Source: Nocardia sp. XZ_19_385
GTDB lineage: Bacteria; Actinomycetota; Actinomycetes; Mycobacteriales; Mycobacteriaceae
Assembly (NCBI RefSeq): GCF_015355755.1
Contig: NZ_JACVEE010000001.1
Location: 992,001 to 1,056,000, forward strand
Reading direction: 5' to 3'
DNA length: 64,000 nucleotides
Shown here: one piece after another, positions 8,099 through 16,298 of the stretch
Numbering within the stretch: the first letter of the stretch is position 1
Layout: every line of letters starts with the position of its first letter
The notes under the pieces: model-generated
The model's database searches: none
Told to the model about the DNA's origin: nothing
Seen by the model: the letters and a program-made list of their open reading frames with translations, nothing else
Made by a program: the position numbers and the translations under genes

Positions 8099-8140
8099 CG
8101 CGCCGGTCCTGTCGTCCGTAGTGCGGGAGCGTCCTTATCG

Positions 8141-8175
8141 TAGAAGCCTCTTTGATACTATGCAAGAGGGTTCTA
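8141..8175. promoter_or_regulatory. TetR-type operator between Rieske oxygenase and TetR genes
   Basis: Arms TAGAAGCCTCTT (8141-8152) and AAGAGGGTTCTA (8164-8175) match at 11 of 12 positions around an 11-base centre GATACTATG-containing spacer. It lies midway in the divergent region, 42 bases from the oxygenase start and 23 bases from the TetR start, so one bound repressor could silence both. A -10-like TATACT-type sequence falls in the centre. Confidence 0.7.
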
Positions 8176-8198
8176 CGAAAATGGAAAGGATGCGCACG

Positions 8199-8822
8199 AT
8201 GACCGATCCGGGAACGACGGGCAGGCGCAGCAACAAACGAGGCCTCGCCACCCGCGAGAACATGCTCGAAGCCGCACTGCACGCGCTGGCCACCGGGGAC
8301 CCGGCCGCGGCTTCGGGCAACCGGATCGCCAAGGAGATCGGCGCCACCTGGGGCGTCGTGAAATATCAGTTCGGCGACATCGACGGACTGTGGGCCGCAG
8401 TGCTGCACCGCACGGCCGAACGCCGCGGCGACCTCCCCGTCCGCGTACGCCCCACCGCCTCCCTGCGCGAACGCGTCACCGGCATCATCGAATTGATGTA
8501 CACGGGTCTGAGCTCACCCGACTCCCGCGCGATCGAAACACTGCGCGCAGCACTCCCCCGCGACCACGCCGAACTCGAACGCCTCTACCCCCGGACCGCC
8601 GCGGAACTCGCCTCCTGGAAACCCCTGTGGCACGACGCCTGCCGGAAAGCGTTCGCCGACTTGGACATCGACCCGGTGCGGATCCGCGAAATGGCAGCCC
8701 TCCTGCCCGGCGCGATGCGTGGCCTCGTCTCCGAGAAGCAGCTCGGCACCTACGCCGATCTCGACGAGGCGCGGCGCGGCCTGGTCAACGCCATCGTCGC
8801 CTACCTCGAACCTCAGCTCTGA
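8199..8822 (+). CDS. TetR-family transcriptional regulator
   Basis: 207 aa. The N-terminal helix-turn-helix (residues about 13-58) begins LATRENMLEAALHAL and continues SGNRIAKEIGATWGVVKYQFG; the recognition helix is unusual in reading GVVKYQF rather than the common TLYRHF. The ligand-binding domain follows and is not recognisable. ATG at 8199 is preferred because GGAAAGGA lies eight bases upstream; ATGs at 8181 and 8190 are in frame. Divergent from the Rieske oxygenase operon across a strong palindrome, hence the probable repressor of that operon and itself. Its last ten bases overlap the tail of the convergent DUF218 gene. Confidence 0.85.
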   Translation: MTDPGTTGRRSNKRGLATRENMLEAALHALATGDPAAASGNRIAKEIGATWGVVKYQFGDIDGLWAAVLHRTAERRGDLPVRVRPTASLRERVTGIIELMYTGLSSPDSRAIETLRAALPRDHAELERLYPRTAAELASWKPLWHDACRKAFADLDIDPVRIREMAALLPGAMRGLVSEKQLGTYADLDEARRGLVNAIVAYLEPQL

Positions 8823-9448
8823 AAAATCAGCGCGAAGATCGCCTTGGGTGCGGCGAGCCATTCCCGGAGGTTGTTGCGGAGCACCGTGATTCGACGGCAT
8901 TCGCAGTACGCCGTGACGCCGTCGGCGTCGATCCCCGCAGCCCGGCACAGGGCGACCGCCCGCGGCAGATGCTCGTACTGGGTGACGATGAGGGCGCGCT
9001 CGATGCCGAAGTGCTGTTTGGCACGCTCACAGGTTTCGCGCGTCGACAGCCCCTCGGGGTCCGACCGGATCAGCCCCGGATCGATCCCCTGCGCCACCAG
9101 ATACTTTGTCATCGAGACGATTTCGTCGCCGGAGACACCACCCGCATCACCCGAAACCAGAATTCCGGCAGCTTTACCCGCCCGCACCAGATCGATCGCG
9201 ACGTCCAACCGCCCCCGCAGATACGACATCGGCGTGCCATCCTCGGCCACCTTGGCCCCGGGCACAATCACCACCGGCGCGACCGGCGCCGCCGCCACTT
9301 CGGACCGATGCCCCGAGGACACCAGCCACAACCACGCATTCGCTCCGGCCACCACAACCAGCAACCCGGTGATCGCTAACCCGCCCCACTTCAACAGCGG
9401 CCGACGCTTCACTCTCAACTGAACCCTCCGGTTGCCATCACGCCTCAT
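8813..9448 (-). CDS. YdcF/SanA-like DUF218 protein with N-terminal membrane anchor
   Basis: 211 aa. A basic N-terminus (RRVQLRVKRRPLLK) is followed by one membrane helix (GGLAITGLLVVVAGANAWLWLV). The DUF218 domain reads VVIVPGAKVAEDGTP, LRGRLDVAIDLVRAGKA, ILVSGDAG, STRETCERAKQHFGI and ALIVTQYEHLPRAVALC. The SanA/YdcF family acts at the cell envelope; SanA affects vancomycin entry in Escherichia coli, but the enzymatic role is unresolved. The start is the ATG at 9448, giving one short cytoplasmic tail; the ribosome site is weak. Convergent with the TetR gene. Confidence 0.85.
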   Translation of the reverse strand: MRRDGNRRVQLRVKRRPLLKWGGLAITGLLVVVAGANAWLWLVSSGHRSEVAAAPVAPVVIVPGAKVAEDGTPMSYLRGRLDVAIDLVRAGKAAGILVSGDAGGVSGDEIVSMTKYLVAQGIDPGLIRSDPEGLSTRETCERAKQHFGIERALIVTQYEHLPRAVALCRAAGIDADGVTAYCECRRITVLRNNLREWLAAPKAIFALIFQS

Positions 9449-9602
9449 AGATCCGCCACGATACGTTCCAAGGCGCGCCGCCCCCATTCGCTCGACGCCG
9501 GGACCCGCACCCTGGGGAGGCGAAACCGTCAGCTGTCCGGGACGCATCCGTACAGCCCCGCACACCGAAAACCGGTTTCGCCTCTAGACGGTTCCTCATA
9601 CC

Positions 9603-10481
9603 GTGAAGCCTGTGAACGTTCCAGATGTCAGAACGATGCGGGCGGCCGATCTGCCGCACGCCGAGCGCACCTCCGACATCACATTCCTCGACAGCGATCG
9701 ACGTGACAGGCGAGTCGGTGAACCAGACCCGCAACCACGATCGGAGACAGCCACGAAACGGTGGATCGACCGGATGCGGCACTTCTTGGACGTCGACCCC
9801 GAAGGCTGCCTGGTCGCCGTCGATGGTCCGGAGATCGTGGGGTTCGCGATTTCCCAGAACCGGGATCGCCTGTGGTACTTGGCAACCTACGGCGTGCTGC
9901 CGGACCGGCAGGGCCATGGCATCGGCAAACGCCTGATGGACGCGGTGCTGGCCCATGCCGATGGACGGCCGGGAATGTTCTCCTCCTCGGTGCATCCCGG
10001 CGCGACTCGCCGGTACCGATCGGCGGGCTTTTCCCTGCATCCCCAGATGCGCATGGTCGGGACCGTCGACCGATCCACGCTGCCGGCGGTCAACGGCTTG
10101 CGGGAAGGCTCGATCGCCGACTTCGACTGGATGGACCGCCTGGACCAGCAGCTTCGCGGAGCCGGACATGGACCCGACCACCCTTACCTTGCTGCGCACA
10201 ACCGCCTGGTCGTCTCGCATGCCAACGGCTACGTCTACATCGACGATCAAGGACGCACAGCGCTGCTGGCCGCGGCTGATCAACCGACCGCGCAAAAGCT
10301 TCTGTGGGAAGCGCTTGCCTCCTCACACGGCGACACCCTCGTCAACTGCATCACGACAGCTAACGAATGGGCGATAGACGTCGGATTGGCCGCGCGTTTG
10401 GACATCGGCCAGGAGGGCTACCTCGCCGTGCGGGACCTCCAGCCCCCAGCGCCCTACCTGGCCAGCGGGCACTTCCTCTGA
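9603..10481 (+). CDS. GNAT-family N-acetyltransferase, two-domain
   Basis: 292 aa. The N-terminal acetyltransferase domain (about 10-145) has the acetyl-CoA motif YGVLPDRQGHGIGKRLMDAV (R/Q-x-x-G-x-G) and the following SSSVHPGATRRYRSAGF, typical of motif B. The C-terminal half (about 160-290) keeps a beta-rich pattern like a second, degenerate GNAT domain with no CoA motif. Substrate unknown. GTG at 9603 is the first possible start; there is no clear ribosome site, so the message may be leaderless, and GTG at 9612 or ATG at 9636 are alternatives. It converges with the SRPBCC gene after only ten bases. Confidence 0.75.
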   Translation: MKPVNVPDVRTMRAADLPHAERTSDITFLDSDRRDRRVGEPDPQPRSETATKRWIDRMRHFLDVDPEGCLVAVDGPEIVGFAISQNRDRLWYLATYGVLPDRQGHGIGKRLMDAVLAHADGRPGMFSSSVHPGATRRYRSAGFSLHPQMRMVGTVDRSTLPAVNGLREGSIADFDWMDRLDQQLRGAGHGPDHPYLAAHNRLVVSHANGYVYIDDQGRTALLAAADQPTAQKLLWEALASSHGDTLVNCITTANEWAIDVGLAARLDIGQEGYLAVRDLQPPAPYLASGHFL

Positions 10482-10491
10482 AGGTCTGTCC

Positions 10492-10938
10492 TCAGGTTTC
10501 GTCGAGCACCTTGCGCAGGCGTAGCAGCGTCGATTTCCAGCCGCGTTCCATCGCGTTGCGGGCCATCTTCTGGCGGCGGTCGTTGATGTCGAAACCCGTT
10601 TGGGTCAACAGGAGTCGAGTGCCGCGGCCCTGCGGTTGGATCGTCCAGTCCAGGACCCAGCGGGCGGGGTGGTCGGCTCGCAGGTCGAACCAAGTGTGGG
10701 TCAGTTGTTCGCCCAGGCGGGCGGTCAGGACTTCGCACGCGATCTCGCTGGAGGGCTGGGTCGTCGGCAGGATGAAGATGAAATGCGTTCCGGTGGTTGC
10801 GGCGAAGCCGACAGATTGCATCAGCCAGCGTTCCATCAGGTCCGGCTCGGTCAGGGCGCGCCAGACGACGGCCGGTGCTTGCGGGAAGAAGCTGCCGATC
10901 TCGACCGCAGCGGGGTTCAACTCCGAATCGGAAACCAC
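10492..10938 (-). CDS. SRPBCC/AHSA1-like domain protein
   Basis: 148 aa. Reads AVEIGSFFPQAPAVVWRALTEPDLMERWLM at the start (a typical AHSA1 opening with the conserved WRALTEP and ERWL), then HTWFDL, WVLDWTIQPQGRGTRLLL and a C-terminal helix KMARNAMERGWKSTLLRLRKVL. The helix-grip fold binds hydrophobic ligands; no ligand can be named. GTG at 10938 has GAGAGGT six bases upstream. Single gene between convergent and divergent neighbours. Confidence 0.8.
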   Translation of the reverse strand: MVSDSELNPAAVEIGSFFPQAPAVVWRALTEPDLMERWLMQSVGFAATTGTHFIFILPTTQPSSEIACEVLTARLGEQLTHTWFDLRADHPARWVLDWTIQPQGRGTRLLLTQTGFDINDRRQKMARNAMERGWKSTLLRLRKVLDET

Positions 10939-11007
10939 GGCACACCTCTCGACGAGTCCGGGCCACCAGCATTGCATTTCGCGGCGCCCGCGGGTTGGAG
11001 TCGGATG

Positions 11008-11880
11008 CTACGACGCGGGCTCGGTTACCGCGGGCGAACTCGCCGTCCAGCTGGCAAGCAACCGTAGCGCGGTCTCCGAGGCCGAGCCCGCTTCGGCGGT
11101 GTAGATGCACAGGGTTTGATCGGGATCGCCTGGGAGCGAGACACTTTCGTAGTCGATGCTGAGGTCGCCGACCAGCGGATGGTGGTAGCGCTTGGTGCCG
11201 TAACTGCGTTCGCGGACGTTGTGATCGGCCCACCAGCGGCGGAATTCGGGGCTCTTGATGGACAGTTCACCGACGAGTTCGGCCAGCAGCGGGTCGTCGG
11301 GGTGGCGGCCCGCGTCCAGGCGCAGGACGCCGACGTTGTCGCGTGCCACTTCCTCCCAGTCGGCGTACAGCTCGCGCGTGGATTCGTCGAGGAAGGTGTA
11401 GCGCAACATGTTCCGGTCGCGCGGCGGGAGCGCCTCGAAGTCGGTCATGACGGCACGCGCCAGCCTGTTGGTGGCCAGGACGTCCATGCGGCGGCCGAAG
11501 ACGAACGCCGGGGTCACGTCGTCGAGGGTTTCCAGGATGCGGCGAATTCCGGGCCGGACACGCTGCACGCGGGCCGGGGTGCGGCGGCGGGCGCGGCGTG
11601 GGTTGGTGCGCGCGATCTGGAACAGATAAGAGCGTTCGGTGTCGTCGAGACGCAGCGCGCGGGCGACGGCGTCCAGCACCTCGTCGGAGACGTTGAGGTT
11701 GCGGCCCTGTTCGAGGCGGCTGTAGTAATCCACACTCACCCCGGCCAGCTGCGCAACTTCCTCCCGGCGCAAGCCCGGGACCCGGCGCACGCCACCCGTC
11801 CCGCCGATCGGCATGTCGTCGACGTTCAGGCGCGCGCGTCGGCTGCGCAGGAATTCCTTCAGCTCGGCGTTGTGCTCCAC
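11008..11880 (-). CDS. XRE-family regulator with MmyB-like ligand-binding domain
   Basis: 290 aa. N-terminal helix-turn-helix at about 10-75 (LKEFLRSRRARLN, GLRREEVAQLAGVSVDYYSRLEQGRN) followed by the MmyB-like domain (about 105-275: RVRPGIRRILETLDDVTPAFVFGRRMDVLATNRLA, SPEFRRWWADHNVRE, HPLVGDLSIDYES, DPDQTLCIYTAEAGS). This family often controls a neighbouring short-chain dehydrogenase, and a 26-bp sequence upstream of this gene is repeated exactly upstream of the SDR gene at 14866. GTG at 11880 gives the normal family N-terminus; the longer frame to 12003 would overlap the efflux gene. The ligand, a small hydrophobic molecule in this family, is unknown. Confidence 0.9.
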   Translation of the reverse strand: MEHNAELKEFLRSRRARLNVDDMPIGGTGGVRRVPGLRREEVAQLAGVSVDYYSRLEQGRNLNVSDEVLDAVARALRLDDTERSYLFQIARTNPRRARRRTPARVQRVRPGIRRILETLDDVTPAFVFGRRMDVLATNRLARAVMTDFEALPPRDRNMLRYTFLDESTRELYADWEEVARDNVGVLRLDAGRHPDDPLLAELVGELSIKSPEFRRWWADHNVRERSYGTKRYHHPLVGDLSIDYESVSLPGDPDQTLCIYTAEAGSASETALRLLASWTASSPAVTEPAS

Positions 11881-11913
11881 GGATCCAGTGTGCCGGGTAG
11901 TGGGCCCACAGAT

Positions 11914-11939
11914 GGCAACCAAGGTAGGTCTGCTGGACC
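11914..11939. promoter_or_regulatory. 26-bp repeat, copy 1: likely operator of the XRE regulator
   Basis: Identical over 26 bases to 14722-14747. It contains the inverted repeat GGTC-TGCTG-GACC. It lies 34 bases before the XRE start, where a bound protein would block its promoter, so autoregulation is likely. The rest of the 119-base gap to the efflux gene stop is featureless. Confidence 0.7.
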
Positions 11940-11999
11940 CACATAGCCAGGTGGGGGGCGGCTCAACCGTCCAGTTGGTCATCGCCACCCGCTGCTGTG

Positions 12000-13544
12000 T
12001 CACTCGGTCTCTGTGAGGACACCGCCGGGGCGGGGGAGCCGTTCCGGCGTGTCGGCGGCAAGGTCTCCGGTGGTACGAACCTGGCGCAGGGTGAGCACGG
12101 CGAGGATGGTGACGGCGGCGGTAAGGGCGACGCCGACGGTGGCCGCGCTGGTGAGTCCGGTGGTGAACGCTTCCTGCGCGGTGGTCAGCAATGCGCCGTC
12201 GGTGCCTGCGGCGGCGGCGCCGGCGAGTGTGTCGCGGACTGCGGCGGGCGCGTCGGCTGGAATCTGGTCGCGGTAGACGGCGGTGCCGAGGCTACCGAGT
12301 CCGGCGACGCCCAATGCCACCCCGAGCTCTGTGCTGGTCTCGCCGAGTGCCGACGCGGCGCCTGCCTTCTCCGGAGGTACGGAGCCCACGACGAGATCGG
12401 TGCCGAGGGCTGTGGTGGGGCCGGTGCCGAGATACACCAGGACGAATCCGGCGACCAGCAGCGGCAGTCCTGCCTCGGTCTCCACCTGGGTCAGCAACAC
12501 GAACCCGAGGGTGGAGATCGCCAGGGCGGCGCCGATGACCTTGGCCGGGCCGCTACGGCGGGCGATGATCGGGGCCGCCAGGGACGCGACAATCAAAGCG
12601 GCGGCGGCGGGGAGCAGCCACAGTCCCGCCCGCAGCGGGGACAGGCCCCGCACCAGCTGCAGATACTGGGTGATGAACAGGTAGATGCCCCCTACCATCC
12701 CGGTGCTGACGAACATGCTCACCAGCGCCCCGGAGAAGACGCGGTCGCCGAACAGGTTCATATCCAGCAATGGGTTGGTCAGCCGTCGCTGCCGCCGGAC
12801 GAACACCACGCCCGCCACTAGTCCGATGCTTATCGTGAGCACGGGCAGCAGACCAAGGCCGTGCTTGGCCAGTTCCTTGATGCCGTAGGTGACCGGGAGC
12901 ATCGTTGCCAGCGACAGCCCCACACTGGCCAGGTCGAGTCGGCCGGCATCGATGTCGCGGAACTCCGGCAGCAGGAACGGCGCGGCCAGCAGCAGCAGCG
13001 CCATGATCGGCACTCCCAGCAGGAACACCGAACCCCACCAGAAGTGGTCGAGCAGCGCGCCCCCGGCCACAGGGCCGATGGCGATGCCCGCCGAGAACAT
13101 CGTTGCCCATATCCCGATGGCCAGTCCGCGCTGCCGGCTATCGCGGAACATGTTGCTCACGAGAGAAAGCGTGGAGGGCATCAGCGTTGCGCCCGCGACC
13201 CCCATCAGTGTCCGGGCCGCGATCAGCGCTTCCGGGGAGGAGGCATAAGCGGCTAGCGCCGACGCGACCCCAAAGGCCGCGGCGCCGCCCATCAGCAGCC
13301 TGCGACGACCGATCCGGTCGCCCAGAGTTCCCATGGTCACCAGGAATCCGGCGATCATGAAGCCGTAAATATCGATGATCCACAGCGTCTGGGTGCTGCT
13401 GGGCCGTAGGTCGGCGCTCAGCTCAGGCACGGCCAGGTGCAGCACGGTGATGTCCAGGGATAGCAGGAGCGTAGGAAGGGCCAGAACAGCGAGCCCGATC
13501 CACTCTTTGAGCCCGGCGCGGTGTTGGAGGTCGGTAGCGGTCAT
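12000..13544 (-). CDS. MFS multidrug efflux pump, DHA2 family (LfrA/QacA-like)
   Basis: 514 aa, 14 predicted membrane helices. Typical DHA2 landmarks are LAVLALPTLLLSLDITVL in helix 1, TLGDRIGRRRLLM in the loop after helix 2 (motif A), AARTLMGVAGATLMP (motif B) and GPVAGGALLDHFWWGSVFL (motif C, drug antiporters). It would export cationic drugs or dyes using the proton gradient. ATG at 13544 gives the standard short N-terminus; an in-frame ATG at 13613 would add 23 residues. A LysR gene starts 168 bases away on the other strand and is the probable regulator. Confidence 0.88.
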   Translation of the reverse strand: MTATDLQHRAGLKEWIGLAVLALPTLLLSLDITVLHLAVPELSADLRPSSTQTLWIIDIYGFMIAGFLVTMGTLGDRIGRRRLLMGGAAAFGVASALAAYASSPEALIAARTLMGVAGATLMPSTLSLVSNMFRDSRQRGLAIGIWATMFSAGIAIGPVAGGALLDHFWWGSVFLLGVPIMALLLLAAPFLLPEFRDIDAGRLDLASVGLSLATMLPVTYGIKELAKHGLGLLPVLTISIGLVAGVVFVRRQRRLTNPLLDMNLFGDRVFSGALVSMFVSTGMVGGIYLFITQYLQLVRGLSPLRAGLWLLPAAAALIVASLAAPIIARRSGPAKVIGAALAISTLGFVLLTQVETEAGLPLLVAGFVLVYLGTGPTTALGTDLVVGSVPPEKAGAASALGETSTELGVALGVAGLGSLGTAVYRDQIPADAPAAVRDTLAGAAAAGTDGALLTTAQEAFTTGLTSAATVGVALTAAVTILAVLTLRQVRTTGDLAADTPERLPRPGGVLTETE

Positions 13545-13712
13545 GAGGTGGCAGAGCTCCTGAACAGATTCTTCGCGTGGCTGAAAGCTTTTGGGAGACT
13601 GCGGGATCGGCATGGCATTGCTCCATACTGCGAAACAGACGGGCGGGGAACGAGACCGAAGTGCTATACCGTCGGTGAGCGAGAGTCACCAATGGGCCGA
13701 AGGTGGGCGGTA

Positions 13713-14612
13713 GTGATAGAGCGTCACGAGATCGAGACGTTTCTGGCCGTGGCCGAGGAACTACATTTCCGGCGCGCCACCGAGCGACTCGGTCTGAGCC
13801 AGGGCCGGGTCAGCCAGATCATCCAGCGGCTCGAACGCCGCTTGGGGGTAACGCTGTTCGAGCGCACCAGCCGCCGGGTGGCCCTGACGCCCGCCGGGCA
13901 GCGGCTCCACGATGGCCTGGGCCCGGCGTACCTGCAGATCAAAGAGACGGTCGCTCAGGCCGTCGCCGTCGGCAAGGGCATGACCGGGACCCTGCGCGTC
14001 GGCTTCTCCTCTCAGTGGGCGAGCGACATCGTCCTCGAGGCCGCCGAGGCATTTCGCTGTTCGTACCCGAACTGCTTGGTCGAGGTTCAGGAGGTGCAGC
14101 TCACCGACACATTCGGCCCCCTGCGCGCAGGCACGCTCGATCTCCAGCTCACCGAGTTCCCCGTCAACGAACCGGATCTGATCGCCGGGCCGGTGATCTT
14201 CGCGGAGCCGCGCGCCCTCCTGGTCCCCCAGAAACATCCGTTCGCCCGGTCCACATCGGTGTGCATGGAAGACCTGGCGAGAACCCCGATGATCGTCATG
14301 TCCGGCATCAGCCCCCGGTACTGGCATGAGAGCATCTACCCTCGTCAGACCCCGCAGGGTCGGTCGATCACCCATGGCGCCACCGCCGTCTACTGGGTGG
14401 AAGTACTGGCATTGGTCGCATCCGGCCGGGGCGTCTCACCCGCCGCAATGCGCGCCGCCCGCTACCACGCACGCCCCGGCATTTCCTTCGTGCCACTCCG
14501 CGACGCGCCGCCCCTGAACTACGGCCTGATCTGGCCGCGCGACCGTTACACCGCCCGAGTACGAGCGTTCGTCGAAACCCTTTGCCAGATCGCTCAAACC
14601 CGCAGCCCATGA
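13713..14612 (+). CDS. LysR-family transcriptional regulator
   Basis: 299 aa. The winged helix-turn-helix is at about 3-62 (HEIETFLAVAEELHFRRATERLGLSQGRVSQIIQRLERRLG, then FERTSRRVALTPAG); the periplasmic-binding-type effector domain starts near 90 (GTLRVGFSS). The start is taken as GTG 13713, with AAGG nine bases upstream, which places the HTH at the usual distance from the N-terminus; ATG at 13692 is in frame but poorly preceded. Divergent from the DHA2 efflux pump, which it probably activates in response to a pump substrate. Confidence 0.88.
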   Translation: MIERHEIETFLAVAEELHFRRATERLGLSQGRVSQIIQRLERRLGVTLFERTSRRVALTPAGQRLHDGLGPAYLQIKETVAQAVAVGKGMTGTLRVGFSSQWASDIVLEAAEAFRCSYPNCLVEVQEVQLTDTFGPLRAGTLDLQLTEFPVNEPDLIAGPVIFAEPRALLVPQKHPFARSTSVCMEDLARTPMIVMSGISPRYWHESIYPRQTPQGRSITHGATAVYWVEVLALVASGRGVSPAAMRAARYHARPGISFVPLRDAPPLNYGLIWPRDRYTARVRAFVETLCQIAQTRSP

Positions 14613-14721
14613 CGACTCCGGACCAGTCCAGTGAGCGGAAGGCTCCGCCCCTGCCATCAGTCGTCCTTTGGTGGAAAGACCCGGTGGATGTCATGCAGGG
14701 TCAGCGAAGATATGCGGTGCC

Positions 14722-14747
14722 GGCAACCAAGGTAGGTCTGCTGGACC
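14722..14747. promoter_or_regulatory. 26-bp repeat, copy 2: likely XRE operator in the SDR promoter
   Basis: Exact copy of 11914-11939, here 118 bases upstream of the SDR start. It is followed by a second degenerate copy of its last part: GCTGGACCGAGGT occurs at 14740-14752 and again from 14755, giving a 15-base tandem. The extra half site may increase affinity or allow cooperative binding. Confidence 0.7.
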
Positions 14748-14865
14748 GAGGTTGGCTGGACCGAGGTCGAGCAGGGCTCGTTTAGGCCCTCCGAAGGCCG
14801 CTCCCGCGGAGTTGTCTCTAATACGCGGCCGATCCGCCGCGAACGACACCGAGGAGAAAATCCAG

Positions 14866-15636
14866 ATGACTCAGAATGCCTCCACCCTGGCCGGACGTGT
14901 CGCCGTCGTGACCGGCGCCTCCAGCGGCATCGGCGAAGCGACCGCCAAGCGGCTGGCCGCGTCGGGCGCGAAAGTGGCGGTGCTGGCCCGCCGCACAGAC
15001 CGCCTGGAGCACCTCGTGAAGGAGATCGAACAGGCCGGCGGAACAGCGCTGGCCCTGCCGGTGGACGTCACCGACGCCGCCGCGCTCGCCACCGCGGCCG
15101 ACCGTGTCGCCACCGAACTCGGCACGGCCGACCTGCTGTTCAACAACGCCGGCGTGATGCTGCCCGCACCGGCCGAGGAGCTGGCGGTGCAGCAGTGGCA
15201 GCAGCAGATCGATCTGAACGTGTCCGGGCTGATGAACGCCATCGGCGCCTTCCTCCCGCAGCTGATCGCCTCGGCCGCGGAAAAGGGTGCGGCCGACCTG
15301 GTCAACACGTCTTCGATCGCCGGGCAGAACATTTTCCCGGGCTTCGCGGTCTACTCGGGCACCAAGGCCTACGTGACCCACCTGTCGCGCACCCTGCGTG
15401 CGGAGCTCGGAGCCAAGGACGTCCGGGTCTCCGCGATCGAGCCGGGCATCGTCGGCACCGAATTGCAGGGGCACGTCACCGATCCCGGTGCGCTCGAGTG
15501 GCTGGCCAGCGCCAAGGAGACGATCACCTGGCTGAACCCGGAGGACGTCGCCGCGGCAGTCGACTTCCTGGTGAGCCAGCCGGCGCACGTCAACCTGCAG
15601 CAGATCACGATCATGCCGACCCGGCAGGCGTCGTAA
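14866..15636 (+). CDS. Short-chain dehydrogenase/reductase
   Basis: 256 aa, classical SDR. The NAD(P) motif TGASSGIG is at about residues 16-23, then NNAGVM, the catalytic serine in VNTSSIAGQ and YSGTKAY with the catalytic Tyr and Lys. VLARRTDRL after strand 2 has an arginine pair, which favours NADPH. The substrate cannot be read. The ATG is preceded by GAGGAGAAAATCCAG. Its promoter carries the 26-bp repeat shared with the XRE regulator. A strong 16-bp hairpin follows it. Confidence 0.9.
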   Translation: MTQNASTLAGRVAVVTGASSGIGEATAKRLAASGAKVAVLARRTDRLEHLVKEIEQAGGTALALPVDVTDAAALATAADRVATELGTADLLFNNAGVMLPAPAEELAVQQWQQQIDLNVSGLMNAIGAFLPQLIASAAEKGAADLVNTSSIAGQNIFPGFAVYSGTKAYVTHLSRTLRAELGAKDVRVSAIEPGIVGTELQGHVTDPGALEWLASAKETITWLNPEDVAAAVDFLVSQPAHVNLQQITIMPTRQAS

Positions 15637-15643
15637 TCCGGGC

Positions 15644-15681
15644 GGCTCGGCCCCACCGGTGAAATCCGGTGGGGCCGAGCC
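15644..15681. terminator. 16-bp perfect hairpin between convergent SDR and AhpD-like genes
   Basis: GGCTCGGCCCCACCGG at 15644-15659 and its exact complement at 15666-15681, six-base loop. It begins eight bases after the SDR stop and ends seven bases before the AhpD-like stop, so it should terminate both. No T-run, as is common in high-GC actinobacteria. Confidence 0.8.
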
Positions 15682-15687
15682 ACATTC

Positions 15688-16161
15688 TCAGCCGAACATG
15701 CCGACCTCGTAGGAGCCGCCCTTCTGGTGCAGGATCACACCGAGCCGGTTGGCGGCGTTGATCATGGCGACCACGCCGACCAGCGCGACAACCTGGTCTT
15801 CGTCGTAGTGCTTGCGCACCAGCTCCCAGGTTTCGTCGGACACGCCGGCATAGGCGTCGGCGAGCCGGGTGCCTTCCTCGGCGAACGCGAGGGCGGCCTG
15901 CTCGGCCTCGGTGAACACGGTGGCCTCGCGCCAGGCGGCGACCAGGTTGATCCGGACCGCGGATTCGCCGACGGCCGCGAGTTCCTTGGTGTGCACGTCG
16001 ACGCACCAGCCGCAGCCGTTGATCTGGCTGGCGCGCAGCGACGCCAGTTCCTGGACAGTCTTCGATAGCGACGACTGCGCGATCAGCTGGGCGGCGTTGC
16101 CGAACCGCTTGCCGAATTTCGCGCCGAGCTCGTTGTCTACCAAGTTGATTCGGGATTCCAT
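15688..16161 (-). CDS. Carboxymuconolactone decarboxylase/AhpD-like protein, ECF41 partner
   Basis: 157 aa. The all-helical CMD domain carries the redox motif C-x-x-C (SQINGCGWCVDVHTKEL, then the conserved His) and KHYDEDQVVALVGVVAMINAANRLG. In AhpD-like proteins the cysteine pair reduces peroxides or other oxidised substrates. ATG 16161 starts the family domain directly (MESRINLVD); the longer frame would pass through the promoter. Divergent from an ECF41-type sigma factor: a CMD, oxidoreductase or epimerase gene is the standard neighbour and target of that sigma family. Confidence 0.9.
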   Translation of the reverse strand: MESRINLVDNELGAKFGKRFGNAAQLIAQSSLSKTVQELASLRASQINGCGWCVDVHTKELAAVGESAVRINLVAAWREATVFTEAEQAALAFAEEGTRLADAYAGVSDETWELVRKHYDEDQVVALVGVVAMINAANRLGVILHQKGGSYEVGMFG

Positions 16162-16202
16162 GACTTCGTCCTCACTCGTGGTGTTGTGGTGAACGACCAT
16201 GA

Positions 16203-16229
16203 GATGCCAGGGACCCGCGCCCTGTGACA
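16203..16229 (-). promoter_or_regulatory. ECF41-type promoter for the AhpD-like gene
   Basis: On the minus strand, -35 TGTCACA (16229-16223), a 16-base spacer, and -10 CATC (16206-16203). The -35 equals the ECF41 consensus; the -10 differs from CGTC by one base. The start codon is 42 bases downstream. Confidence 0.8.
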
Positions 16230-16263
16230 GCGCCGAATTGTGACCTATGCCACGCAGTTGAGG

Positions 16264-16290
16264 TGTCACAGAACGGCGCCGGGCGGCATC
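16264..16290 (+). promoter_or_regulatory. ECF41-type promoter for the sigma factor's own gene
   Basis: TGTCACA at 16264-16270, a 16-base spacer, and CATC at 16287-16290: the same elements and spacing as the promoter on the other strand. Transcription should start within a few bases of the GTG at 16299, predicting a leaderless or nearly leaderless message. Confidence 0.8.
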
Positions 16291-16298
16291 TTGTGTAC

